Shown: positions 36,312-45,313, counted from the stretch's first letter. The stretch is 64,000 nucleotides of DNA from Terriglobia bacterium (GCA_020073265.1 JAIQFN010000031.1:1-64000); one strand, 5' to 3'. The notes: generated from the sequence alone by a model not told the origin. Translations and numbers: made by a program.

Positions 36312-36980
36312 ATGAATTTTCCGAACACGCTGACAATTCTGCGGATCTTCTTCGTGCCGTTCCTGGTGGCGGTTCTGGTGGAGCAGGATCTCCGCGTTGA
36401 GTTTCACGGCGTGGTCTGGGTGGCCAACGAATTTCTGGCGCTCGGGATCTTTCTTGCCGCCGCTGCCACCGACCTGCTGGACGGCTACCTGGCGCGGCGC
36501 TGGGGACAAATCACCACCGTCGGAACGCTGCTCGATCCCATCGCCGACAAGCTGCTGATTTCAGCCGCGCTGGTTTCCCTCGTCCAAACGCACCGCGTGC
36601 CGGCCTGGATGGTGGTGCTGATCGTCGGGCGCGAGTTCGCGGTGTCGGGATTGCGCAGCATCGCCGCCGCCGAAGGTTACACCATCCAGGCCAGCGATCT
36701 GGGCAAGACCAAGATGATCACGCAGGTGATCGCGATCTCCATGGTGCTGGTGAGCATCCGCTGGACCGCGCTGCAGGGCTTCGCGATGCTGTGGATGTGG
36801 GGCGTGGTGGTTTTCGGGATCGCCTCGGCGGTGGAATACTTCCGCAAGTTCTGGCGCAAGGTGGACAATTCCATCAAGTACCGGCGCCGCAAGGAACTGC
36901 TGCGCATCGAGCGGCAACGCAAGCGCATGGCGCGAGCGCAGGCCCGGCCGGAAGCGCAGAAGATGGGCCAGCTTCAGTAG
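36312..36980 (+). CDS. pgsA: CDP-diacylglycerol--glycerol-3-phosphate 3-phosphatidyltransferase
   Basis: 222 residues from ATG 36312 (the frame is open further back only within hflX). The CDP-alcohol phosphotransferase motif D-G-x2-A-R-x8-G-x3-D-x3-D is intact in DGYLARRWGQITTVGTLLDP and the following IAD. It makes phosphatidylglycerolphosphate for phosphatidylglycerol synthesis in the inner membrane; about five or six hydrophobic helices are seen. The C-terminus has an unusual 45-residue highly basic cytoplasmic tail (RRRKELLRIERQRKRMARAQ). Confidence 0.92.
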   Translation: MNFPNTLTILRIFFVPFLVAVLVEQDLRVEFHGVVWVANEFLALGIFLAAAATDLLDGYLARRWGQITTVGTLLDPIADKLLISAALVSLVQTHRVPAWMVVLIVGREFAVSGLRSIAAAEGYTIQASDLGKTKMITQVIAISMVLVSIRWTALQGFAMLWMWGVVVFGIASAVEYFRKFWRKVDNSIKYRRRKELLRIERQRKRMARAQARPEAQKMGQLQ

Positions 36981-36986
36981 CCCGCG

Positions 36987-37832
36987 CTAGTCGCTCTCTT
37001 TGGGCGCGGGCGGAACGATTTCAAAATTGTCCTGCCGGAAGACGACTTCCAAGACTTGTCCCCGCGCTCCCAGCGGGCCCAGCAGCTTGCCGTTGAGCCG
37101 CACTTCGATGCCGGCCGCATTGCCCACTTTGAGCTTGGCGAATTCCCTGCCCTCGATGGTCTTGGTGTCGTTCGGCGCGAGAATGCCTTGGAAAACCATC
37201 TTGCCATCGGAGGAAGCGGCCAGCCAGGTTTCCTCGCGAGCCATCAAGTCGAGCAGGACCTTGAATCCAGGCGAGGGCTGCCGGACCGCCGTTGATGTCG
37301 CGGTTGCCGCGGCGGGCGATGCGGCGGCGGATGCGGCTGGTTGCTGGCTGGCTCGAAGAGACACCGGAACAGCGCCCGGCTCGGGGTGAGCATCCACTCG
37401 CGCCGCAACCTGTGCGGGGGCTGCAACCCGGGCTTTGCGCCACCAGGCATAGAATGCCGAGCAGCCCGCCAGCGCCACCACTAGCACCGCCACCGACGCG
37501 TAGGCGCGGCGTCTTGCGCCACGAGGAGAAGAGGCGATCGGTGGTAAGTTCGTCAGCGTCGCGTCGTGCCGGCCGGGCAGTGGCAAGGGGGCGTCCGCGC
37601 TGAGCACTTGATTGATTTCCGCGTCGATCTCGGCAGTATCGAGCGACAACGCGCTGGCGTACTGATCGACGAAGCTCTTGTAGAAGAAGCCGCTTGGAAA
37701 AACGGAGCGATCGTCCGCTTCGATGGCATGCAGATATCGGATGCTTATTTTTGTGCGCGCTGCGACGGTTTCGAAATCCAAACCTTGTTCAATGCGCGTC
37801 TGCCGCAGCCGCTGGCCCACGGAAAACTTCAT
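36987..37832 (-). CDS. RodZ-like protein: N-terminal helix-turn-helix, membrane helix, DUF4115 domain
   Basis: 281 residues from ATG 37832. HTH_25 domain at the start (GQRLRQTRIEQGLDFETVAA, then TKISIRYLHAIEADDRSVFP), one membrane helix (AYASVAVLVVALAGCSAFYAWW), an Ala/Pro/Ser-rich linker, and a C-terminal DUF4115 beta domain (VLLDLMAREETWLAASSDGK to VEVVFRQDNFEIV type). RodZ links MreB to the cell wall machinery in rods. The architecture is complete, but no mre genes are near. Converges with pgsA, seven bases apart, and is divergent from the glycosyltransferase gene. Confidence 0.8.
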   Translation of the reverse strand: MKFSVGQRLRQTRIEQGLDFETVAARTKISIRYLHAIEADDRSVFPSGFFYKSFVDQYASALSLDTAEIDAEINQVLSADAPLPLPGRHDATLTNLPPIASSPRGARRRAYASVAVLVVALAGCSAFYAWWRKARVAAPAQVAARVDAHPEPGAVPVSLRASQQPAASAAASPAAATATSTAVRQPSPGFKVLLDLMAREETWLAASSDGKMVFQGILAPNDTKTIEGREFAKLKVGNAAGIEVRLNGKLLGPLGARGQVLEVVFRQDNFEIVPPAPKESD

Positions 37833-37855
37833 TAAGTCGCCATCCAGCTTACAGT

Positions 37856-37861
37856 TATAAT
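37856..37861 (+). promoter_or_regulatory. Candidate -10 box of the glycan cluster
   Basis: A perfect TATAAT lies 34 bases before the ATG at 37896. The -35 region (TTAAGT-like at about 37833) is weak. The implied transcription start near 37868 is a reason to prefer ATG 37896 over GTG 37872 as translation start. Confidence 0.45.
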
Positions 37862-37895
37862 ACAACAGTCGGTGGCACAACACGGTACCGTTGGG

Positions 37896-38924
37896 ATGTC
37901 GGTGGTGGTGGTGAACTGGAATCGCCGCGACCTTTTGCGATCCTGCTTGCAGTCACTTGAACGGCAAGAGTTGAAGCAAGCGTTCGAAGTCATCGTGGTA
38001 GACAACGGTTCCGCCGATGGTTCCGCGGAGATGGCGGCCGCGGAATTTGCCGCGAATCCAGCGCTTAATCTGAAGCTGATTCGGAACCAGGATAATCGCG
38101 GTTTCTGCGCGGCCAATAACCAGGGTTTCGCTGCGTCCGGCTCGGATTTGATCGCCCTGCTGAACAACGATGCGGAAGCGGACCCACATTGGCTTTCGTC
38201 TTTGGCCGATGCGTTCGAAAGCCGGCCCGAAATCGGAATGGCGGCCTCCAAGATCCTGGTGCACGAAGACCCGCGGCGCATCGATAAGGCCGGCCACTTG
38301 ATCTATCCGGACGGCCAGAATCGCGGCCGCGGCAGCGGTGAATTGGACATCGGCCAGTATGACCGCGTCGAAGAGGTTCTGTGGCCCGACGGATGCGCCG
38401 CCATGTACCGGCGCGCGATGCTGGACCAGATCGGAGGATTTGACGAGGATTTTTTCGCCTACGCCGATGACGCCGAGCTGGGACTGCGCGCCAGGATCGC
38501 GGGTTGGAAATGCCTGTACGTTCCGCAAGCGGTGGTGCGGCATCATCGCGGCGCGACGCTGGGCGTACGGTCGTCACGCCGGCTGGAACTGATCGAGCGC
38601 AACCGCGTGCTGCTGGCGGCCAAGCTGTTTCCGTGGAGTCTGCTGTGGCTGAACGGGGTTTACTACGCGCTGCGGTTGGCAGCCGGCTTGTGGGCCGCGT
38701 TGAGGGGGCGAGGCGAGGTGGGCCGCTATGCGGGATTCGGCGGGAAGCTGCGCGCCGCCCTCGCACTGCTGAAGGGCGATCTGGAGGCCTTGACGATGCT
38801 GCCGCGAATGCTTCGCAAGCGACGCCAGGTGGATCGCATCCGCAAGCTGTCGCCCGGCGAGGTAAGAAAGCTGATCCTGGATCACCGGATACCGCTGAAG
38901 CAGCTCACCGAACAGGGCGTCTGA
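37896..38924 (+). CDS. Glycosyltransferase family 2 (WbbL/rhamnosyltransferase-like)
   Basis: 342 residues from ATG 37896 (GTG 37872 possible). The GT-A fold shows MSVVVVNWNRRDLL, IVVDNGSADGS, LLNNDAEADPHWL (the metal-binding region), VLWPDGCAAMYRRAM and DEDFFAYADDAELGLRARIAGW, the pattern of rhamnosyl/dTDP-sugar transferases. It adds a sugar from a nucleotide donor to a lipid-linked glycan at the inner face of the membrane; a hydrophobic segment near 255-275 may associate with it. It heads a run of five same-strand genes. Confidence 0.88.
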   Translation: MSVVVVNWNRRDLLRSCLQSLERQELKQAFEVIVVDNGSADGSAEMAAAEFAANPALNLKLIRNQDNRGFCAANNQGFAASGSDLIALLNNDAEADPHWLSSLADAFESRPEIGMAASKILVHEDPRRIDKAGHLIYPDGQNRGRGSGELDIGQYDRVEEVLWPDGCAAMYRRAMLDQIGGFDEDFFAYADDAELGLRARIAGWKCLYVPQAVVRHHRGATLGVRSSRRLELIERNRVLLAAKLFPWSLLWLNGVYYALRLAAGLWAALRGRGEVGRYAGFGGKLRAALALLKGDLEALTMLPRMLRKRRQVDRIRKLSPGEVRKLILDHRIPLKQLTEQGV

Positions 38925-38950
38925 ACGGCGCCGGCACGATTCCGCGCGAG

Positions 38951-38980
38951 TTGACAGAGGTTGACCCACTTGGGTACTCT
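38951..38980 (+). promoter_or_regulatory. Candidate internal promoter before the radical SAM gene
   Basis: TTGACA at 38951-38956, an 18-base spacer and TACTCT at 38975-38980 lie 15 bases before the ATG at 38996. A second TTGACC follows at 38961. The gene could be expressed apart from the upstream glycosyltransferase. Confidence 0.45.
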
Positions 38981-38995
38981 CCAAGTGCGACTGGC

Positions 38996-40036
38996 ATGCT
39001 CGGCACCGACATTCTCGCTTGGAAGAAACTCGCGCGCGAAAAGCACAAGCCTGTGCATGTGATCCTGTTCATCACCGATCACTGCAACGCCAAGTGCGGC
39101 ACCTGTTTCTACTGGCAGAATCTGAACCAGGGCGAGTCCCTGAAGCCGGACCATATCGACAAAATCTCGGACGCGCTGGGCGAGCTGGTGTGGCTGGACA
39201 TCTCCGGGGGCGAGCCGTTTCTGCGCAAGGACATCGACGCCATCTGCCACCGCTTCATCGAAAACAACCGCGTCCGCTTCATTAACATCCCGACCAACGC
39301 CATTCAGACCAGCGTGATCGAGCGGTCGGTGCAGGGCATTCTTTCGAATCGCAAGAATTTCCGGCTGAACATCGCGCTTTCGATCGACGGCATCGGCGAA
39401 AATCACGATCGGGTTCGCGGCGTGCCGGGCAACTACGCCAAGGCCCTGGCCACCATGGACGCGATGCGGCGGATTCGCGAGCAGGACGAACGGCTGTCGC
39501 TCAGCCTGGTCACCACCGTGATGCGGCACAACATCGAAGACGTGAAGAAGCTGCTCGCGTTGGGCGCCTCGGAATGGAAGCTGGATTATCACTCGTTGAA
39601 CATCCTGCGCGGGCAGCCCATGGATCCGGCGCTCCAGGCGCCAACGCCGGAACAATTCGCCGAAGTTTCCAAGCTCCAGTTGCAACTCTGCCGGCAATAC
39701 TTTCGCGGACGCTGGGGCGCGCTCGGCGGATGGACGGCCGTGATGGGCAGGTTCCTGCTGAACCGCTACTACATGCGCGAAATGGAAGGGCATCCCAGAG
39801 ACATTTCGTGCAATGCGGGCGATGTGAGCTGCGTGATCGACGCCAACGGCGACGTCTATTTCTGCGAGCTGCTCAAGCCGATCGGCAATCTCAAGACCTA
39901 CGATTGGGACTTCGATCGCCTGTGGCACGACTTCGAAGCCACCCAGCTTCGCGCCAAGGTGCAGAACGGCTGCCACTGCACGCACGAATGTTTTCACACC
40001 AAGAATCTCATCTTCACTCCCTGGCGGCTGGTTTAG
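38996..40036 (+). CDS. Radical SAM protein with SPASM-like C-terminal cysteine cluster
   Basis: The frame is open from 38504, but that part shadows the glycosyltransferase; ATG 38996 starts the protein (346 residues). CxxxCxxC is present in ITDHCNAKCGTCFYW, followed by SAM-binding DISGGEPFLR. The C-terminal CNAGDVSCVIDANGDVYFCE ... GCHCTHEC supplies Cys for a further iron-sulfur cluster as in SPASM/Twitch proteins. Such enzymes do radical chemistry on peptides, sugars or lipids. Its place between glycosyltransferases and methyltransferases suggests modification of a glycan or glycan precursor (inference). Confidence 0.88.
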   Translation: MLGTDILAWKKLAREKHKPVHVILFITDHCNAKCGTCFYWQNLNQGESLKPDHIDKISDALGELVWLDISGGEPFLRKDIDAICHRFIENNRVRFINIPTNAIQTSVIERSVQGILSNRKNFRLNIALSIDGIGENHDRVRGVPGNYAKALATMDAMRRIREQDERLSLSLVTTVMRHNIEDVKKLLALGASEWKLDYHSLNILRGQPMDPALQAPTPEQFAEVSKLQLQLCRQYFRGRWGALGGWTAVMGRFLLNRYYMREMEGHPRDISCNAGDVSCVIDANGDVYFCELLKPIGNLKTYDWDFDRLWHDFEATQLRAKVQNGCHCTHECFHTKNLIFTPWRLV

Positions 40037-40039
40037 ACC

Positions 40040-40750
40040 GTGTTTAATCCGCGGTTTCGGAAGCTGGTGGAACCGCTGGTGCCCCGGTTCGTGCTGCGCT
40101 GGCTGGATCCTTTCCATACGTCGCTGCTGGAGCGTCTGAAGCAGGCCGGACAGAAACTGCCTCCAGGCGCTTTGGTTCTGGATGCGGGCGCCGGCGAATG
40201 CCCGCACTCGACGCTGTTCGCCCACACGCGCTACGTCAAAGTGGATCGCGGCATCGGCGATCACACCTGGGACTATTCCAACGTCGACGTTCTCGCCGAC
40301 GTCTGCTCGCTGCCGTTTCGAGACGGCGTTTTCGACGCGGTCATTAATATCCAAGTGCTGGAGCACATCAAAGAACCGCGCACCTGCGTGGAAGAGATGG
40401 CCCGGACGCTCAAGCCGGGCGGGCAACTCATCCTGACCACGGTGCAGTGCTGGGAGATCCACCAGCATCCCAATGACTTCTTCCGCTTCACGCGTTACGG
40501 GCTGACGTACTTGTTCGACCAGGCCGGACTCGAAAGCCGCGTGGAGGCCTTGGGCGGGCTTTTCTGGCTGATCGCTTTCCGGCTCATGGCGATCCTCGGT
40601 TTTTTCCAGAAGGGCTGGCGCTGGCTGATTTTCGTGGTGCTCTCGCCCATTTTCGGATTCGCGATTCCAGTGGTCTGTTACTTCCTGGATCCGCTGGACC
40701 GGCGGCGCGATTACACGCTCGGGTATTTCTGCTGGGCGCGCAAGCCGTGA
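40040..40750 (+). CDS. Class I SAM-dependent methyltransferase
   Basis: 236 residues from a GTG three bases after the previous stop. Motif I LVLDAGAGE, motif II VKVDRGIGD, motif post-II DAVINIQVLEHIKEP, then PGGQLILTT: a methyltransferase_11 fold. A hydrophobic pair of helices near the C-terminus (LIAFRLMAILGFF, LIFVVLSPIFGFAIPVVCYF) is unusual for a soluble enzyme and suggests membrane association. The gene at 41671 is a clear paralogue with the same HPNDFFRFTRYG block and tail. The substrate is probably a lipid-linked glycan. Confidence 0.85.
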   Translation: MFNPRFRKLVEPLVPRFVLRWLDPFHTSLLERLKQAGQKLPPGALVLDAGAGECPHSTLFAHTRYVKVDRGIGDHTWDYSNVDVLADVCSLPFRDGVFDAVINIQVLEHIKEPRTCVEEMARTLKPGGQLILTTVQCWEIHQHPNDFFRFTRYGLTYLFDQAGLESRVEALGGLFWLIAFRLMAILGFFQKGWRWLIFVVLSPIFGFAIPVVCYFLDPLDRRRDYTLGYFCWARKP

Positions 40751-40765
40751 GCAGCCCCTGGTCTC

Positions 40766-41677
40766 ATGGCGACTGAGAGTTCCCTGATCATCATCACGCT
40801 GGATCGCGCGCCCTTGCTTCGGCGCACGCTGGAAGGGCTCACCCGGCAGACCCGGCCAGTGGGTGAAGTTCTGGTGGTGGACAACGGCCCGACGCCGGAC
40901 AGCGAACGCGCGGCGCGCTCCTTCGAGAGCTCGCTTCCGATCCGCTACGTGACGGAACCGCAGCGCGGGTACGGGCGAGCGCGCAATCGCGGCCTCACCG
41001 AGGCGCACGGCGATGTCATCTACTTTCTGGATGACGATTGCGTGCCGGAGCCGGATTGGGCCGAGGTGCTCCGGCGAGCGCTCGAATCCGGGATCGCCGA
41101 CCTGGCGGGCGGTTCACGATTGCCGGGACAAACGGGTCTGGCGGCGCGGCTCGAATACCTGTCGACGGATGGTCCGGTGTTGTCGCCACTGCTGGCGGCG
41201 GGGCCGGCGCGGCACTTGTCCACCTCGAACCTCATCCTGCGCCGGGAAGTGGTCGAGCAGGTCGGGCAGTTCGACGCAACGCTGGTGATGTGCGAGGATC
41301 GCGACTATACTACCCGCGCGCGCCAGCGTGGCTTTCGGCTGTACTACGAGCCAAGAGCGCGGGTCACTCACTACGCGCCGATTTATCATTTGTCCGAATA
41401 CCTGCGCAAGATGCGGCACTACGGCCACGGGACGTCGCAGTATTTCACGCGCTGGCGCGACGAAGAGCCGCTGGCCCGTCTGTTTCCGGCGAGTCCGGCG
41501 GCGCGCCTGGCGCTGCTTCCCGCTCTGGCCGCCGCCGGCACCGGATACCTGGTGGCTCGGAATCTGCCACAATGTCCTGACGCCGTGCCGCTGAGTCCGC
41601 TGCTGTTCTGCGGACAACTCTGGTGGCACTGGGGCGGATTCGAAGCCATGCGAGAGGAGCGCCGGAAAACTTGCTGA
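40766..41677 (+). CDS. Glycosyltransferase family 2
   Basis: 303 residues. GT-A elements: SLIIITLDRAPLLRRTLEGL, VLVVDNGPTPDSER, YFLDDDCVPEPDW with the DxD-like metal site, and FDATLVMCEDRDYTTRARQRGF as the acceptor/catalytic region. The gene lies between the two paralogous methyltransferases, and its end overlaps the next by seven bases. Sugar and acceptor unknown. Confidence 0.87.
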   Translation: MATESSLIIITLDRAPLLRRTLEGLTRQTRPVGEVLVVDNGPTPDSERAARSFESSLPIRYVTEPQRGYGRARNRGLTEAHGDVIYFLDDDCVPEPDWAEVLRRALESGIADLAGGSRLPGQTGLAARLEYLSTDGPVLSPLLAAGPARHLSTSNLILRREVVEQVGQFDATLVMCEDRDYTTRARQRGFRLYYEPRARVTHYAPIYHLSEYLRKMRHYGHGTSQYFTRWRDEEPLARLFPASPAARLALLPALAAAGTGYLVARNLPQCPDAVPLSPLLFCGQLWWHWGGFEAMREERRKTC

Positions 41678-42429
41678 ATCGGAGAATCGTCGCTCTGGGC
41701 CGCGCGCTGATTCCGCGCTTCGTCATCGATCAGATCAATCCTTTCGACCGCTTCGTGCTGGATGCGGTCCGGGAATTCGCCGGTAAGCTTGCTCCGAATT
41801 CGCTGATCCTGGACGCCGGCGCAGGCGAGGCGCAGTACGGACCCGAACTCACGCGCGCCGGACATCGCTACCGCGCGATCGATCTGGGTGTCGGCGAAGG
41901 CGACTGGGACTACGGCAAGATCGACGCCTGGGCCAAGGTAGAAGAGCTGCCGTTTCCCGGCGAAACTTTCGACGGCATGCTGAGCCTGGCGGTGCTCGAG
42001 CACACGCCCTTCCCGCGCGGCACCCTGCATGAAATGGCGCGAGCGCTCAAGATGGGCGGCCAGCTCATGATCATCGTGCCCACCATGTGGGAAGAACACC
42101 AGATGCCCAACGACTTCTACCGGTTCACGCGCTACGGCGCGATCCGGCTGCTCGAGGAGGCCGGCTTCGCGGTGGATCAGGTGCGCCCGTTGGGCGGCTA
42201 CTTCTGGTTCATGGGCCGGAAGTTCATCGACATGCTGGAATTCTTCGAGACTTTCCCGCGCTGGTTGCTGTGGCCGCTGCTGGTGATTCCGTTCGGGTTC
42301 GTTTTGCCGATGATCTTCACGCATCTGGACTGGCTGGATCGCGACAAATACTACACCATCGGGCAGCTATGCTTCTGCCGGCGCGTTCGGGAACCGGGTG
42401 GAGCGGACGGCGCCAAGATCCTGCCGTGA
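41671..42429 (+). CDS. Class I SAM-dependent methyltransferase, paralogue of the 40040 gene
   Basis: TTG at 41671, seven bases inside the glycosyltransferase gene, gives 252 residues; the frame is open further upstream as a shadow. SAM motif LILDAGAGE, then YRAIDLGVGEGDWDYGKIDA, LAVLEHTPFPRG and MPNDFYRFTRYGAIRLLEEAGF. It shares layout and many blocks with the methyltransferase at 40040 (RFV..I-PFD/H, DAGAGE, NDFYRFTRYG, hydrophobic pair at the end), so the two arose by duplication around the intervening glycosyltransferase. Confidence 0.85.
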   Translation: MLNRRIVALGRALIPRFVIDQINPFDRFVLDAVREFAGKLAPNSLILDAGAGEAQYGPELTRAGHRYRAIDLGVGEGDWDYGKIDAWAKVEELPFPGETFDGMLSLAVLEHTPFPRGTLHEMARALKMGGQLMIIVPTMWEEHQMPNDFYRFTRYGAIRLLEEAGFAVDQVRPLGGYFWFMGRKFIDMLEFFETFPRWLLWPLLVIPFGFVLPMIFTHLDWLDRDKYYTIGQLCFCRRVREPGGADGAKILP

Positions 42430-42458
42430 GGCCCTCGCGCAACTACACTGGGATATAG

Positions 42459-43331
42459 ATGCTGAGCAAAACACTTTTCAGGCTGGCACTCCTGATGGTC
42501 CTTGCGTCCGCTGCTTTAGGCGCCGATTTCAGCGGAACAGCCGCGCTCGAATTTACTCGCAAAGCCGTCTCCTTCGGCCCTCGTCCCCCCGGTTCCGCCG
42601 CCAACCAGAAACTGCAGGCGTACATCGAATCGCAACTGAAAATGCTGCGTTGCCAGGTTTCCTTCGACGCCTTCACGGCCAAGACACCGGTGGGTCCGGT
42701 GGCGATGCGCAACATCATCGCGAATTTTCGCGGCACTTCGGGCCGCGCCATCGTGATCACCGGCCACTTCGACACCAAGCCGATCCCAGGCAGCGTGTTC
42801 CTGGGCGCCAACGATGGCGGCTCGTCCACGGGTTTCCTGCTGGAGCTGGCGCGCGTCGTAAATAGCATGTCGACTCCCGACGACATCTACCTGGTCTGGT
42901 TCGACGGCGAAGAAGCCTTCGGCGAATGGTCGGCCACCAATGGCACTTACGGCAGCCGCCATCTGGCGGACAAGTGGTCGGCCGAAGGGACGCTGGCGCG
43001 CATCAAGGCGCTGATCAATGTCGACATGATCGGCGACAAAGACCTCGGCATCCTGCAGGAGACCTTGTCTTCTCAGCCGCTGCGCCGCCAGGTGTGGCAG
43101 ACCGCCAACGACCTCGGCTACGGCAAGTATTTCCTCGACTCGCAATTACCCACCGAAGACGATCATCTTCCGTTTCTCAAGCGCGGCGTGAACGCGCTCG
43201 ACCTGATCGACTTCGACTACGGACCGAACAACGCGTACTGGCACAACGAAAAAGACACCATGGACAAGATCAGCGCGCACAGCCTGGAGGTGGTGGGAAG
43301 CGTGCTGACGGCGGTGATCCGGAAGCTGTAA
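42459..43331 (+). CDS. Secreted M28-family zinc peptidase (glutaminyl cyclase-like)
   Basis: 290 residues with signal peptide LFRLALLMVLASAALGAD. Zinc and catalytic residues of the M28 fold are visible: His in TGHFDTK, Asp in GANDGGSSTG, Glu pair in FDGEEAF, Asp in NVDMIGD, and His in TEDDHLPFLKRG. The size and the order match the glutaminyl-peptide cyclotransferase/aminopeptidase branch. Expected to act on peptides outside the cytoplasm; whether cyclase or peptidase is unclear. Confidence 0.85.
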   Translation: MLSKTLFRLALLMVLASAALGADFSGTAALEFTRKAVSFGPRPPGSAANQKLQAYIESQLKMLRCQVSFDAFTAKTPVGPVAMRNIIANFRGTSGRAIVITGHFDTKPIPGSVFLGANDGGSSTGFLLELARVVNSMSTPDDIYLVWFDGEEAFGEWSATNGTYGSRHLADKWSAEGTLARIKALINVDMIGDKDLGILQETLSSQPLRRQVWQTANDLGYGKYFLDSQLPTEDDHLPFLKRGVNALDLIDFDYGPNNAYWHNEKDTMDKISAHSLEVVGSVLTAVIRKL

Positions 43332-43338
43332 GCGCGCC

Positions 43339-43842
43339 ATGCAACGCATCTACGTGATCGCGACCGGGGGCACCATCGAGAAGGTGTACTCGGAACAGAC
43401 CGGAAACGTCCAGAACCTGGACACCAAGATCGAACGATACTTCCGCTTGCTGCGCCTGCCGGACACCAAGATCCAGGTCGCGCACCTGATGAACAAGGAC
43501 AGCCTGGAGATGACGGACTCCGACCGCGCTCAGGTGCTTAACGCGGTGCGCGAAAAGCTGAAAGATCCCGCGCCGGTGGTGATCACGCACGGGACCGACA
43601 CCATGGTGGACACGGGACTGCTGCTGAAAAGCAATCTCGGGGAGCTGCGTTTTCCGATCGTGCTCACCGGCGCGATGACGCCGCTGGGTTTCGAAGCCAG
43701 CGACGGTCTGCAAAACCTGACCGAAAGCCTGTTCGCCGCGCGCACGCTGCCGCCCGGGGTTTACATCGTGATGCACAACCAGGCGTTCCCGATCGACCGG
43801 GTGCGCAAGGATCGCGAACTGGCACGATTCGTCTGGAAGTAA
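43339..43842 (+). CDS. Asparaginase-domain protein, N-terminal domain only
   Basis: 167 residues, half the length of asparaginase. IYVIATGGTIEK holds the first nucleophilic Thr and VITHGTDTMVDTG the second Thr-Asp pair; TGAMTPL replaces the TGAMRP region, with the usual Lys not in place. The C-terminal domain that completes the dimer active site in asparaginases is absent, but single-domain versions exist in bacteria. Not frameshifted: no asparaginase sequence follows the stop. Activity is uncertain. Confidence 0.8.
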   Translation: MQRIYVIATGGTIEKVYSEQTGNVQNLDTKIERYFRLLRLPDTKIQVAHLMNKDSLEMTDSDRAQVLNAVREKLKDPAPVVITHGTDTMVDTGLLLKSNLGELRFPIVLTGAMTPLGFEASDGLQNLTESLFAARTLPPGVYIVMHNQAFPIDRVRKDRELARFVWK

Positions 43843-43909
43843 CTGGACCGCTCCCTCACGGTCACGGCTCGGTTGATGGCTTACGAGCCGCGCGTGTCAG
43901 CAAGCGGTC

Positions 43910-45256
43910 TTAGTGGCCCGCGGCGGCCTGGACTGAGCGCTCCTCGGCCGCAGCGTTGGAACGCGGCCGCAAGTTTCCCAACAAAACTCGCCAAACCACG
44001 CGCGGATGCATCACGCTGGGCGGCGGAGCGAGCAGGTTGCCCACGCGATGAAACGCGAGGGCCGGCACCGGATCGTGATGCGCTGCTTTTTGCAGCTTGG
44101 ACATGTACCAGTTGATGATATTCGCGCCGGCGTTGCGCGGTCCCACGGTCTCCTTCATGCGCAGGTCGTTGCCCACAGCAACGCTCCACGGAATGTCCAC
44201 TACTTTAGAGGCGCGTGCGAAGAAACGCTTCGCCAGATCGTGGGAACCCTGGCCCAGCGTTTCGTCCAGTTGCACGGCTTCGAGCGCCGCCACCGACATT
44301 CCTTGCCCGTAAATCGGGTTGAAGCTCGAGATCGCATCTCCGAAGACGAGATAGCCTTCCGGAAATCGCTGCAACTTTTCGTAGCGCCGCCGCACGCTCG
44401 CCTGGAATCGCGCGGACATGGCATCGCCGATCGGTTCCGCATTGCGGATCACTTCATAGATGAAGGGCGCCGGCAGTGTGCGCGCGTACTCGATGAAGCC
44501 TTCCAGGTCCAGTGGCGCTGCCTGGCCGAAGTGTCCGATGAGCGTCAAAGTCCAACGCCCGCCCTCCTGCGCCAGCATTACCCCGCCGCGCTTGCCCTCG
44601 GGCGTCGGCGGCGTGACTGCGGCGATATCGCCATCCAGGTGCTCGGGCCGGCGGCGGAACCAGCGCGTGGTGTACGCAAGCGCTACTTCCACTCGCTCCT
44701 CCGCCGGTTTGCCATAGCCCATGCCTTCCAGCCATTGCGGGCTGTGCGAGCCGCGTCCGGTTGTGTCCACCACTAAATCGGCCGTGAGCGTCTCGCCGCC
44801 AATCTTGATTCCCGTCACGCGCGCGTTGTCAGCCGAGGCTGCCAGTCCTTCGACGGTGGTGTTCTCGCGCGCCTGCACATTTGGCAGAGCCAGCACGCGC
44901 CTGCGCACCGCGGTCTCGAGAAAAGGGCGGCTCATCAACAGGCCGTTCAAGCCGCTGGTGAACTTGGCCAGACAGGCGCCCTGCATAAACCAGCGGCTGT
45001 CGCGAGTCAGGTCGCCTTCGACGGCGCCGGCCGCGATCAACTCCTGCGCGATCCCGGGGAAGAAGCGCTCCAGCACGTCCCGGCCGCTGGCCAGCAACCC
45101 GTGAGTGTGCCGTCCCTGCGGAACACCGCGCCGATTCTCCACGGTGGCTGGAAACGAATCGCGCTCCACGATGGTGACGCGACCGCAATGATCGGCGAGC
45201 GCGCGCGCACACAGCAATCCCGCCATGCTTCCGCCGACCACGATGCCGTGTTCCAT
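43910..45256 (-). CDS. FAD-dependent monooxygenase (epoxidase-like)
   Basis: 448 residues from ATG 45256; the frame extends to 45637 only as a shadow of the divergent regulator. FAD-binding GIVVGGSMAGLLCARAL and the later LVFGDAISSFNPIYGQGMSVAALEA (the GD motif) mark a PHBH-fold flavoprotein monooxygenase; VVDTTGRGS is the family DG-like segment. Related proteins include polyether epoxidases of the LasC type and geranylgeranyl-reductase-like enzymes. Divergent from an XRE-cupin regulator whose operator lies between the two genes, so it may be under the regulator's control. Confidence 0.82.
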   Translation of the reverse strand: MEHGIVVGGSMAGLLCARALADHCGRVTIVERDSFPATVENRRGVPQGRHTHGLLASGRDVLERFFPGIAQELIAAGAVEGDLTRDSRWFMQGACLAKFTSGLNGLLMSRPFLETAVRRRVLALPNVQARENTTVEGLAASADNARVTGIKIGGETLTADLVVDTTGRGSHSPQWLEGMGYGKPAEERVEVALAYTTRWFRRRPEHLDGDIAAVTPPTPEGKRGGVMLAQEGGRWTLTLIGHFGQAAPLDLEGFIEYARTLPAPFIYEVIRNAEPIGDAMSARFQASVRRRYEKLQRFPEGYLVFGDAISSFNPIYGQGMSVAALEAVQLDETLGQGSHDLAKRFFARASKVVDIPWSVAVGNDLRMKETVGPRNAGANIINWYMSKLQKAAHHDPVPALAFHRVGNLLAPPPSVMHPRVVWRVLLGNLRPRSNAAAEERSVQAAAGH

Positions 45257-45313
45257 AAGTGCGTCACCCCCAGCGAACGATTGTACTGCGCCCCGGCGGG
45301 CGCCGCACGCCGT

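Noticed and set aside
42459-43331. 209-codon minus-strand frame (42516-43145) opposite the M28 peptidase gene
   Set aside because: Shadow of a gene with a signal peptide and all zinc ligands.
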